64,000 bases of DNA. Origin: Rhodococcus sp. KBS0724 (GTDB lineage: Bacteria; Actinomycetota; Actinomycetes; Mycobacteriales; Mycobacteriaceae). A program made the position numbers and the translations under genes. The stretch covers positions 1,383,501 through 1,447,500 of the forward strand of contig NZ_VCBX02000001.1 in the NCBI RefSeq assembly GCF_005938745.2, read 5' to 3'. The notes under the pieces were generated by a model. That model ran no database searches and was not told the DNA's origin. It worked only from the letters and a program-made list of their open reading frames with translations. Shown piece by piece: positions 1 through 7,343 of this stretch; positions within the stretch are counted from its first letter, which is position 1; every line of letters begins with the position of its first letter.

Positions 1-227
1 GCGATGACTGTCATGACGATCGCAACCGCCATCAGCAGCCCGCCCCACAGAACGTGTGCGATATGCAGTGCGCCGCCACCGATTTGGGGATATCCCGCGG
101 CGGCGAGGTAGGCCCGCGTAATGAGTACCGTCGCTATCGACGCGAAGAGAAACACTTCGAACCGCGCGAGCGCGGCACGGTCGTAGGTGTGTGTGCGCGC
201 GTTCGGATCGGTCGCCTTCGGTTTCAT
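1..227 (-). CDS. Putative integral membrane protein, 3' part outside the window
   Basis: Seventy-five codons are visible from an ATG at 227, and the reading frame runs off the left edge. The first 20 residues are polar and charged. Hydrophobic stretches at about residues 23-37 and 52-75 look like transmembrane helices. The ATG overlaps the TGA of the upstream carboxyltransferase gene by 4 bp (ATGA), so the two are probably translationally coupled. I do not recognise a family. The reading frame rests on the overlap and the clean hydrophobic pattern. Confidence 0.6.
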   Translation of the reverse strand, partial: MKPKATDPNARTHTYDRAALARFEVFLFASIATVLITRAYLAAAGYPQIGGGALHIAHVLWGGLLMAVAIVMTVI

Positions 228-1711
228 CGCGGTACTCCCAAATTTCGATAGCGAGCGATCCGAGCAGAGGTTCGCGCGGCGGTGGGTTCATCTGCGAGCA
301 GCGCGAGTTCGTGCGAGATTGCCGCACCGACGCGTTTGGAGAAGTCGACGGGCTCATCTGCCGCATCGGGTAGTTCAGGGATGATGGCGTCGACGATGCC
401 GTCGCGCAGAAGATCCGACGATCGAATTCCCTGCGCCGCCGCCATCTGCGGTGCGTGAGTGATGTCGCGGTGCACGATCGCGCTGGCACCTTCCGGCGGT
501 AGCGGTGCGAGCCATCCGTTCTGCGCGGCCAGCACCCGATCCGCCGGCAGAAGTGCCAGGGCGCCGCCGCCGGTACCCTGCCCGAGAAGTACCGATACCG
601 TTGGCGTTCGGAGCATTACGAGATCTGCTATGCAGCGGGCGATTTCGGGGGCCAATCCGCGCTCTTCGGCTTCCTTGGACAGCGATGCCCCGAGTGTGTC
701 GATCACGAGAACCAAGGGAAGTTGTAGTTCTTCCGCCAGTTTCATGCCGCGTCTGGCTTCGCGCAGCGCCGCGGGCCCCATGGTGTTCTGCGTTGATTGC
801 CCACTGCGATCCTGCCCGAGCAGGATGCAGGGGTACCCCCGGAACCTTGCGAGTGAGAGCAGGATGGTCTTGTCGGTCTCACCTTGGCCGGTGCCACTGA
901 GCGGAACCTGTTCGGTGGCAGCGTGACGCAGGAGTTGCCGGATTCCCGGACGGTCTGCGCGACGTGAGAGCATCACCGACTGCCAGGCCGGAACATCGGG
1001 GATTTCGGGAACATCTGTGGTTTCGGGTGCTGACGGCGCCGGGGGATCCCTGAGGACGCACAGTGCCCGATTGACCAGCAGGCGTAGGCGTTCGACGGGC
1101 ACCACACCGTCGATGACGCCGTTGCGGTACAGGTTTTCCGACGTCTGAATGCCATCGGGGAATTTCTCGCCGTACAGCGACTCGTAGACGCGGGGCCCGA
1201 GAAAGCCCACCAGCGCGCCGGGTTCGGCAATGGTGATGTGGCCCAGCGATCCCCAGGATGCGAACACGCCACCAGTCGTGGGGTTGCGCAAGTAGACGAG
1301 GTACGGCAGATGCGCCCCCTTGTGGAGCGCAACAGCCGCAGCGATCTTGACCATCTGTACGAACGCAACAGTGCCCTCTTGCATTCTCGTCCCGCCCGAC
1401 GTGGGGGAGGCCAGGAGTGGAAGTCGTTCTGCTGTGGCACGTTCGACGGCCGACGTGATTCGTTCGGCTGCGGCGACGCCGATCGACCCCGCGAGAAAGC
1501 TGAAATCGCAGGCGATGACCGCGACCCGACGCCCCCGAACGGTGCCGACGCCGGTTGTGACCGACTCGTCGGCACCGCTCTTCTCCCGAGCTTTGGCGAG
1601 GTCTGCGGCATACGCCGGGCCGGGGTGGACGTCGAGCGGCGCTACGTCCCAGGAGACGAAGCTCCCCGGATCGAGCACCTGCGCCAGTAGTTCGTCGGCC
1701 GAGATTCGCAC
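224..1711 (-). CDS. accD3: Acyl-CoA carboxylase carboxyltransferase subunit, AccD3-like
   Basis: This 495-residue protein joins the beta-like and alpha-like crotonase-fold halves of a biotin-dependent carboxyltransferase in one chain. The N-terminal half has the glycine-rich segments typical of the family (SPTSGGTRMQEG, NPTTGGVFASWG). The C-terminal half repeats the fold (GQGTGGGALALL). The length equals that of M. tuberculosis AccD3, which I recall as 495 residues. The start is a GTG preceded by GGAGGG. Family role: transfer of carboxyl from biotin to an acyl-CoA in the cytoplasm. The true substrate of AccD3 is not settled, and no biotin carboxylase gene lies beside it. It overlaps the downstream membrane gene by 4 bp. 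Confidence 0.85.
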   Translation of the reverse strand: MRISADELLAQVLDPGSFVSWDVAPLDVHPGPAYAADLAKAREKSGADESVTTGVGTVRGRRVAVIACDFSFLAGSIGVAAAERITSAVERATAERLPLLASPTSGGTRMQEGTVAFVQMVKIAAAVALHKGAHLPYLVYLRNPTTGGVFASWGSLGHITIAEPGALVGFLGPRVYESLYGEKFPDGIQTSENLYRNGVIDGVVPVERLRLLVNRALCVLRDPPAPSAPETTDVPEIPDVPAWQSVMLSRRADRPGIRQLLRHAATEQVPLSGTGQGETDKTILLSLARFRGYPCILLGQDRSGQSTQNTMGPAALREARRGMKLAEELQLPLVLVIDTLGASLSKEAEERGLAPEIARCIADLVMLRTPTVSVLLGQGTGGGALALLPADRVLAAQNGWLAPLPPEGASAIVHRDITHAPQMAAAQGIRSSDLLRDGIVDAIIPELPDAADEPVDFSKRVGAAISHELALLADEPTAARTSARIARYRNLGVPR

Positions 1712-1786
1712 AACACCCTCCGTATCAGGTAAGCACCTTCGTTGCGGACGAACCTACGGGGCGAGGTGCGGGAGTGTGAAACCGGA

Positions 1787-2980
1787 TCAGCGGCCGAACG
1801 CCTCCTTCCACGAGACGACCTTGCCGATGCGAAGGATGGAGCGCTGGTAGATCTTTGCCGCGATCATCGAGAAGATGACGGTCACCGTCAGCATCAGCAC
1901 GATGGTGCCCACGATCTGGAACGGCGTTGCCACACCCGCAGCGATGCGCAGCGGCATGAGGATGGCGGAGAACGGCGGAATCCAACTGAGAACGTTGCTC
2001 AGCGTTCCGTCCGGGTTTCCGACGGTGGAGAACGCGATACCGAACATTGCGACGATGAGGATCACCAGTGGTGCGGCCGTTGCGTTGACGTCCTCCTGCC
2101 GCGACACCATGGAACCCGCGGCGGCATAGAGAACGGCAAAGAATGCGAACCCGAGAATGAACCAGCCGATGGTGCCGATCAGCACACCGATCGCCGTTCC
2201 GGTCACAGTCAGCAACCCGGTTGCCAGACCTGTGCCGACTCCGGCTATTGCGTAGGCAGCCAACTGAAGCAGTCCTACCGCGCCGATGCCGAGTACCTTA
2301 CCCCACAGCAACTGCAACGGCCGGAGCGTCGAAAGTAGCAGTTCGACAACGCGACTCGACTTTTCCTCCACGACGCCCATAGCCACATAGGTGCCGAACA
2401 ACATGATCTGCATGTACAGCAGAGCCACCGCGGCAACGGACAGCGCGATGCGCTGGCCTTGCTCGGGGTCGGGTGGATCGAGGGTGTCGACGGTGACCGT
2501 GGCTGCTGCCGTCGCGCTGGCAAGCTGCCCCGGATCGACTCCCACGCCGGTCAACGCGGCCGACTGTGCTTGCTGGGCAACCGAACTCTCGACAACCACA
2601 CGGAGATTGGTGTCGATTTCCTTGTTCGTGATGACGGTGACGCTACCGCCGTCGCCCGGTACGACTGCAACGTCGAGGTTTCCGTCCTTCACATCGGCTC
2701 GAGCGGTCTGCTCATCGCTGTATTCCGTGATCTCGACCGGAGTTCCGATCGCGTCGCCGGTAGCGACCAGAGTCTGTGAGAGTGACTGATCGCCAACCAC
2801 ACCGATCGTGGACTTGCTGTCATCACCGCCGGAGAACAGCGAAATGCCGATGATGCCACCGACAATCGCGATCAAGATGATGATGTTGCTGATCAGGAAG
2901 CTCTTCTTGGCTATCTGCGTGGTGAATTCGCGCCGCGCAACCAAACCGATGGCGCGTGCCCCACTCAACTGCGTACTCAC
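1787..2980 (-). CDS. ABC-2 type transporter permease (NatB-like)
   Basis: This 397-residue permease has one N-terminal helix (about 33-50), a long extracytoplasmic domain to about residue 170, then five or six hydrophobic helices. That is the layout of NatB-like exporters of the ABC-2 family. The GTG start overlaps the stop of the upstream ATPase gene (GTGA), so the pair forms one transporter. NatAB-type systems export sodium or other small compounds. The substrate here cannot be told from sequence. Confidence 0.85.
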   Translation of the reverse strand: MSTQLSGARAIGLVARREFTTQIAKKSFLISNIIILIAIVGGIIGISLFSGGDDSKSTIGVVGDQSLSQTLVATGDAIGTPVEITEYSDEQTARADVKDGNLDVAVVPGDGGSVTVITNKEIDTNLRVVVESSVAQQAQSAALTGVGVDPGQLASATAAATVTVDTLDPPDPEQGQRIALSVAAVALLYMQIMLFGTYVAMGVVEEKSSRVVELLLSTLRPLQLLWGKVLGIGAVGLLQLAAYAIAGVGTGLATGLLTVTGTAIGVLIGTIGWFILGFAFFAVLYAAAGSMVSRQEDVNATAAPLVILIVAMFGIAFSTVGNPDGTLSNVLSWIPPFSAILMPLRIAAGVATPFQIVGTIVLMLTVTVIFSMIAAKIYQRSILRIGKVVSWKEAFGR

Positions 2981-3873
2981 GCTGCAACCACCTCGCGGAA
3001 CAGATCGGTCAACGACGGTCGTCGACGGGTGAATTCGTGAACCGGACCGGTTTTCAGCGCTGCGTGCAGGATCTGCTGATCGTCAGCGGTGGCGTCTACA
3101 CTCAGGAGCGTCCGTCCACCGCCGTGGCTGATTGCCGAGACACCGATAAGGTGATCAGCCCAGCCTGCGGGTGCGTCCGGTGCGTGCACTTCGAGTTGGG
3201 CATTACCTTTACCGCGCAGCTCGTCCACCGTTCCGATCTCGCGCATGCTTCCCCGGCTGATGATGCCCACACGATCGCACAGGCGCTCCACCAGTTCGAG
3301 TTGGTGGCTGGAGAAGATGACGGGCACGCCGGTGCGTGCCTTTTCGACCAGGACTTCGCTCATGACGTCGACAGCCACCGGGTCCAAACCTGAAAAGGGT
3401 TCGTCCAGAACCAGTACCGCGGGGTCGTGCACCAGGGCGGCAGCGAGTTGCACGCGTTGCTGATTGCCCAACGACAGTGAGTCGACGGTGTCCTTGACCC
3501 GGCCGGCTATGTCCAATCGCTGCGTCCACCGCTCTGTTGCCGCCCGCGCGTCGGCCTTGGACAGGCCGTGTAGTTCTGCGAGGTACGACAATTGGGTGCC
3601 CACCTTCATCTTGGGATACAGTCCCCGCTCCTCGGGCATGTACCCGATGGTGCGTCGGACATCGAGGTCGACGGGTTTACCGCCGAGACGTACCTCCCCG
3701 GAATCGGCCGCCAGCACTCCGAGCGCGATGCGCATGGTTGTTGTTTTCCCGGCGCCGTTGCTCCCGACAAACCCGAAGATTTCGCCTGGATGTACCTCGA
3801 AGCTGAGGTTGTCGAGTGCAACGACGTCGCCGTAGCGTTTAGAGATGCCGTCGATCGTGAGGGTGGCTGGCAT
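2977..3873 (-). CDS. ABC transporter ATP-binding protein (NatA-like)
   Basis: This 298-residue single nucleotide-binding domain has Walker A (GSNGAGKTTT, about 38-47), a signature region (SLGNQQRVQLAAAL) and Walker B (VLVLDEPFSGLDP). A C-terminal extension of about 80 residues is usual for DrrA/NatA-type exporters. The signature reads LSLGNQQ rather than LSGGQ, which is common in this subfamily. GGAAGG precedes the ATG. It is the first gene of the exporter pair and partners the permease that overlaps its 3' end. Confidence 0.9.
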   Translation of the reverse strand: MPATLTIDGISKRYGDVVALDNLSFEVHPGEIFGFVGSNGAGKTTTMRIALGVLAADSGEVRLGGKPVDLDVRRTIGYMPEERGLYPKMKVGTQLSYLAELHGLSKADARAATERWTQRLDIAGRVKDTVDSLSLGNQQRVQLAAALVHDPAVLVLDEPFSGLDPVAVDVMSEVLVEKARTGVPVIFSSHQLELVERLCDRVGIISRGSMREIGTVDELRGKGNAQLEVHAPDAPAGWADHLIGVSAISHGGGRTLLSVDATADDQQILHAALKTGPVHEFTRRRPSLTDLFREVVAA

Positions 3874-3936
3874 GGTTCCTTCCCAGTGGTCGAATGCTCA
3901 GGTTCGGTAGTGCGGGGTATTCGGTGTGCGTCCCGT

Positions 3937-4518
3937 CTAGTCCATGTCGCCGGGTTCCGGATCGGGCTGCGTCCAGGCAAGGATCATCGCCGGTGTACAT
4001 GCGCCGATCAGCATCGCGGTGATTGCCATCCCACCTCCCGAGTACGCCAGTCTCTCTACATTCCACCCCACTGTCGAGGTGAAAATCAGGAATATCGCGA
4101 CAATGAAGACCAACGTTTGGGTCACGGTCAGCGCGATGGAGCGGGCACTGTTGCGCTGCTGAATCTCCCATTCGTCGAGTGCGTCACGTGGTGCGTCGCC
4201 TTGGCGTCCCGAGACCACTTGCACTGACGTCCACAAGGGCACAAACACGAAGGTGAGCGGTATCCAGAGCAACGGAGCCACTGTGGTGTTGAAAAGAAAT
4301 GCGACTGCCGAGACAGTCATCGCGGCGAACACGACGCCGAGTGCGATCACGAGCAGACGTCGGCGTCGACGTGTCCGCCACTTGGGCAACCACTGGCGGA
4401 AAATCTCCTCACTCGCCAGGAACTGCCGGGTACGGCGCGCCTGGTAGCGGTCGATCAGGTTCGTTTCATTCGGATTCAGTTGATTCAGATTTTGTTGATT
4501 CGGATTTTGTGGGGACAC
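3937..4518 (-). CDS. Small membrane protein paired with an XRE regulator
   Basis: The 193-residue reading starts at a GTG at 4518 with GGGAG about 11 nt upstream. Four hydrophobic segments are visible (about 55-75, 80-97, 130-152 and 158-175) and the C-terminus is acidic (PDPEPGDMD). The first 20 residues are asparagine-rich (repeats of NQ/NP) and are encoded by a short AT-rich repeat that is also the 3' end of the upstream regulator in another frame. XRE regulator plus membrane protein next to a NatAB-like exporter is a common arrangement, so a role in the same envelope or export response is likely. Function is unknown, and a later start is possible. Confidence 0.65.
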   Translation of the reverse strand: MSPQNPNQQNLNQLNPNETNLIDRYQARRTRQFLASEEIFRQWLPKWRTRRRRRLLVIALGVVFAAMTVSAVAFLFNTTVAPLLWIPLTFVFVPLWTSVQVVSGRQGDAPRDALDEWEIQQRNSARSIALTVTQTLVFIVAIFLIFTSTVGWNVERLAYSGGGMAITAMLIGACTPAMILAWTQPDPEPGDMD

Positions 4519-4807
4519 TGTTCTTTTCGCTCCCTTCGGTGAGTCGGCCCGATCGGTAGACCTCGGTGGACAGGGGGCTGAACTCCGTGCGGGAGAACAC
4601 CGCTTCCACCGGGAGATCGAACACGTCGCAGATGCGGAACGCGAGATCCAGGCTGGGGTAGTGGTCGCCGCGCTCGAGTGCGCCGACGGTCTGGGGATTG
4701 ACATCGACAAGGTGCGCCAGCTGCGCCCGACTCATCTTCCGCTCGGCACGAAGTACGCCGATGCGATTGAAGATGGGGAGCGCATCTCCCCGCCGGACTG
4801 GGCTCAT
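4466..4807 (-). CDS. XRE-family helix-turn-helix transcriptional regulator
   Basis: This 113-residue protein has a Cro/C1-type HTH at about residues 14-70 (RAERKMSRAQLAHLVDVNPQ, then LERGDHYPSL). It resembles the short YozG/HipB-like regulators with the core IGVLRAER...VNPQTVGALERG. The C-terminal tail is a serine/glutamate repeat (KSESTKSESTESE) that overlaps the start of the next gene. It probably controls the downstream membrane protein and ABC exporter, and perhaps itself from the AT-rich region upstream. Confidence 0.85.
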   Translation of the reverse strand: MSPVRRGDALPIFNRIGVLRAERKMSRAQLAHLVDVNPQTVGALERGDHYPSLDLAFRICDVFDLPVEAVFSRTEFSPLSTEVYRSGRLTEGSEKNSVPTKSESTKSESTESE

Positions 4808-4833
4808 GCATCAAAGTGTTGTAAAAACCCAAC

Positions 4834-4854
4834 GAATTGTCAAGAATTGCAATT
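4834..4854. promoter_or_regulatory. Candidate XRE operator
   Basis: Two GAATTG hexamers start exactly 10 bp apart (4834 and 4844), and the second is part of the perfect palindrome AATTGCAATT. The site lies 27 bp upstream of the XRE start and 46 bp before the divergent gene at 4900. Repeats spaced one helical turn apart suit binding of a regulator. The assignment to this XRE protein is inference. Confidence 0.35.
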
Positions 4855-4899
4855 TCAGAAGTCCTGCCGGTGTGGGCTGACCGGATTAGGGTGTGCGAC

Positions 4900-5319
4900 A
4901 TGGTTGTCGATCAGTTGGTACTCGAAAAGTCCGGCGTTGTGGTTCGCGTGCGCGAGGACGGTAGTTACAGCGTGGGGCAACACGGGCGTGACGAGGTCTG
5001 GCATGCGCCCATGGAAAAAGGGGCCGTTATCGGCATCGGGCAGCACACTCCCGGCGACGTCGAGGGCGAATCCTGGTGGGTCGTCTACGGGCAGTCCGAC
5101 GCGCAGGCCGACGTGACGGTTCGTCTCGAGGACGGTTCGCACGTTCCGGTGCTGCGTATCGGCGACATCTTCGTGTGTGAATGGGTGAGCACGCCGCAGC
5201 AGGCTTTGCTGTATCGGTCGGATCGTCCGGTGGAGTCTCAACCGACCAATCTTTCGGTGCTCTTCGCTCGTCCGCGGTTCATGCCCACGGCGCCGTTTCC
5301 GGAGAATGATCGCCTCTAG
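4900..5319 (+). CDS. Hypothetical protein (139 aa)
   Basis: This soluble protein has alternating hydrophobic and charged residues that suggest a mainly beta fold, with many valines, histidines and tryptophans (WWVVYGQ, GDIFVCEWVS). I see no signal peptide or membrane helix and do not recognise a family. I chose the ATG at 4900, although a GTG three codons upstream is possible. It is divergent from the XRE regulator and ends 33 bp before the VOC gene. Confidence 0.6.
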   Translation: MVVDQLVLEKSGVVVRVREDGSYSVGQHGRDEVWHAPMEKGAVIGIGQHTPGDVEGESWWVVYGQSDAQADVTVRLEDGSHVPVLRIGDIFVCEWVSTPQQALLYRSDRPVESQPTNLSVLFARPRFMPTAPFPENDRL

Positions 5320-5327
5320 AGGTTGTT

Positions 5328-5346
5328 ACGGTACGTACTGTACCGT
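5328..5346. promoter_or_regulatory. Palindromic operator for the VOC-tetR pair
   Basis: The arms ACGGTAC and GTACCGT form a perfect 7-bp inverted repeat around GTACT. The site lies 7 bp upstream of the VOC gene start, and the second gene of that pair encodes a TetR regulator, so an autoregulatory TetR operator is the simplest reading. Confidence 0.6.
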
Positions 5347-5352
5347 TTAGAT

Positions 5353-5766
5353 ATGACGACCTGGCCTACAGAACTTTCCGTTGTCCAAGTGCGCATCGCG
5401 CGCCCCACCGACCGGCTTGCCGAGGTGACTGCGTTTTATCGCGATTGTGTGGGCTTTGCCGAGTTGTATCGATTTTCCGGGCATGCGGGATATGACGGCA
5501 TCATGCTGGGACTGCCGGATGCGAGTTATCACCTCGAATTCACAACCCATGAAGATGGCAGTCCCTGTCCGGCGCCCACCCGCGACAATCTGCTGGTTCT
5601 GTACTTCGCCGGAGAGTCCGCGATGTACGAGGTGGTCCAACGGTTGGGTGAGGCCGGGCATGAACCGGTCGAGTCCGAGAATCCGTACTGGATCGAGAAC
5701 GGCGGAATGACCTTCGAGGATCCCGACGGATGGCGCCTGGTCCTGATGCCACGGCCGGTACTGTAG
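5353..5766 (+). CDS. VOC family (glyoxalase/dioxygenase-like) protein
   Basis: This 137-residue protein has the beta-alpha-beta-beta-beta module of the vicinal oxygen chelate superfamily, from VQVRIARPTDRLAEVTAFY to FEDPDGWRLVLMP. The glutamate of the terminal EDPDG motif and a histidine near YHLEF are candidate metal ligands. Members include glyoxalases, ring-cleavage dioxygenases and resistance proteins; the substrate here is unknown. The TAG stop is directly followed by the ATG of the tetR gene, which suggests joint control by the palindrome before this gene. No Shine-Dalgarno is obvious, so the transcript may be leaderless. Confidence 0.85.
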   Translation: MTTWPTELSVVQVRIARPTDRLAEVTAFYRDCVGFAELYRFSGHAGYDGIMLGLPDASYHLEFTTHEDGSPCPAPTRDNLLVLYFAGESAMYEVVQRLGEAGHEPVESENPYWIENGGMTFEDPDGWRLVLMPRPVL

Positions 5767-6342
5767 ATGGTGCGCACCCGAGACGACCGAATCGACGACG
5801 CCGTCATTGCGGCGACCTTGGAGTTGTTGGCGGAGAAGGGTTATGCCGAGCTGTCGATCGGATCCGTCGCATCGAGAGCCGGTATTCACCGGCCCGCGAT
5901 TTACCGGCGGTGGCCGTCCAAGCGGCATCTGGTTGTCGATGTGGTGGCCGGGCAGATCGGTATTCATCCGACGCCGGACACCGGCGATCTTCGCGCTGAT
6001 CTGATCGCCGGCATCACGACTGTGGTTGTGGGACTGCGGGACACCGTTGTCGGCTCCGTGCTCCCGGCTCTGGTTGCGGATCTGGCGGCAGATCAGGAAC
6101 TGGCCGGCGCTTTCCGGGAGTCTTTCTTCGAGCCGCGACGCAATTCCACTGCGGCAGTGCTGGAATCGGCGCGCGCCCGCGGGGAGATTCTTGCGGACTT
6201 CGATCTGGATTTTGTGCTCGATGCACTGGCGGCGCCAGTCTATTACCGGGCGCTGTTCCGGCATCTGCCCCTGGATGTGCACCTGGCGGAACAGGCCGTC
6301 GATGCGGTCCTGCTCGCATTGACGCCGCGCAAAGAATCGTGA
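5767..6342 (+). CDS. TetR/AcrR family transcriptional regulator
   Basis: This 191-residue protein has an N-terminal HTH at about residues 8-55 (IAATLELLAEKGYAELSIGS, then IHRPAIYRRWPSKRHLVVD). The C-terminal ligand domain is helical. The ATG abuts the stop of the VOC gene, so the two are co-transcribed. The 19-bp palindrome before the VOC gene is the likely operator. The ligand is unknown, possibly the VOC substrate. Confidence 0.9.
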   Translation: MVRTRDDRIDDAVIAATLELLAEKGYAELSIGSVASRAGIHRPAIYRRWPSKRHLVVDVVAGQIGIHPTPDTGDLRADLIAGITTVVVGLRDTVVGSVLPALVADLAADQELAGAFRESFFEPRRNSTAAVLESARARGEILADFDLDFVLDALAAPVYYRALFRHLPLDVHLAEQAVDAVLLALTPRKES

Positions 6343-6355
6343 ATTATATTTCGGC

Positions 6356-7195
6356 TCAGTTCAATTCGAGCGGATCGGGACCGACGCGGCTATCCGTGTT
6401 CAGTGCGGCGATGGCGGCCGACTGATCGGCGCCCAAAGCGAAGTCGAAGATGTCGGCGTTGTCGCGCATGCGCTGCGGTGTCACCGTCTTGGACAGTACG
6501 GTATGGCCCTTCTCGATGTGCCAGCGCAAGATCACCTGTGCCGGGGATTTTCCCAGCGCGCCGGCGATGTCGACGATAGTCGGATCGTCGAGGATTGTGC
6601 CCTGGCCGAGTGGGCTCCACGCCTCGATCGCGATGCCGCGGTCCTGCGCGTACTTCCGCGACGCGTGCTGCGCCAGCCTGGGGTGCAGCTCGATCTGGTT
6701 GACGGCTGGTGTAACCGAACTGCGCTCTGCCAGTAGATCGAGGTGCTCGGGGAGGAAGTTGGAGACGCCAATTGCCCGGGTCCGTCCGGACGCGAGAATC
6801 TCCTCGAACGCCGCCCAAGTCTGCGCGATCAGGCCCTTGCTCGGTGCCGGCCAGTGGATCAGGTACAGGTCGACGTAGTCCAGGCCCAGCTTGTTCAAAC
6901 TGGTGTCGAACGCTGCCAGTGTGCGGTCGTGGCCCTGATCGTCGTTCCACAATTTGGTGGTGACAAACAGTTCTTGCCTGGGAATGCCTGCAGCTGCGAT
7001 TGCGCGGCCGACGCCGGCTTCGTTTCCGTAGATCGACGCGGTGTCGATGTGGCGATATCCCAGGTCGAGGGCGGTGGCGGTGACATCCTCGGTCTGCTCG
7101 TCCGGAACTTGGAACACGCCGTAACCGAGTTGCGGAATGGTGATCGGTTCGCCGGTGGTTCCGTGGGTCAGTGTGCGGTCGGGTATCGACAACAT
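6356..7195 (-). CDS. Aldo/keto reductase (2,5-diketo-D-gluconate reductase type)
   Basis: This 279-residue protein is an NADPH-dependent (alpha/beta)8-barrel reductase with the full catalytic tetrad D51 (HIDTA), Y56 (IYGNE), K81 (TTKLW) and H114 (LIHW). The start is set at the ATG at 7195 because GAAAGGA lies just upstream; longer readings have no such site. It is a close paralogue of the reductase at 9755. The two share LAAFD.SL..LGL.Y.DLYLIHWP. Physiological substrates of such enzymes are often aldehydes or ketones from detoxification. Confidence 0.92.
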   Translation of the reverse strand: MLSIPDRTLTHGTTGEPITIPQLGYGVFQVPDEQTEDVTATALDLGYRHIDTASIYGNEAGVGRAIAAAGIPRQELFVTTKLWNDDQGHDRTLAAFDTSLNKLGLDYVDLYLIHWPAPSKGLIAQTWAAFEEILASGRTRAIGVSNFLPEHLDLLAERSSVTPAVNQIELHPRLAQHASRKYAQDRGIAIEAWSPLGQGTILDDPTIVDIAGALGKSPAQVILRWHIEKGHTVLSKTVTPQRMRDNADIFDFALGADQSAAIAALNTDSRVGPDPLELN

Positions 7196-7251
7196 CGTGG
7201 GTCCTTTCGAGGCTCGCGGTGCGGCGACGGCCTTATGGGCCGCGGGCACCT

Positions 7252-7305
7252 ATCACGCGCATGCAACTATTGTGTGCGCCAGGTAAATAGTTGCACACGC
7301 GTGAT
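7252..7305 (-). terminator. Long inverted repeat, terminator or operator
   Basis: Two 20-bp arms (7252-7271 and 7286-7305) pair at 18 of 20 positions around a 14-nt loop. The inner part contains TGCAACTATT...AATAGTTGCA. It lies 38 bp after the ABC-F stop and 56 bp before the aldo/keto reductase start, both on the minus strand. It could end the ABC-F transcript or be a regulator site for the reductase. Confidence 0.45.
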
Positions 7306-7343
7306 GTCTGCGCAAGCGCGCGACTTCTACCCCTCGAAAATTG

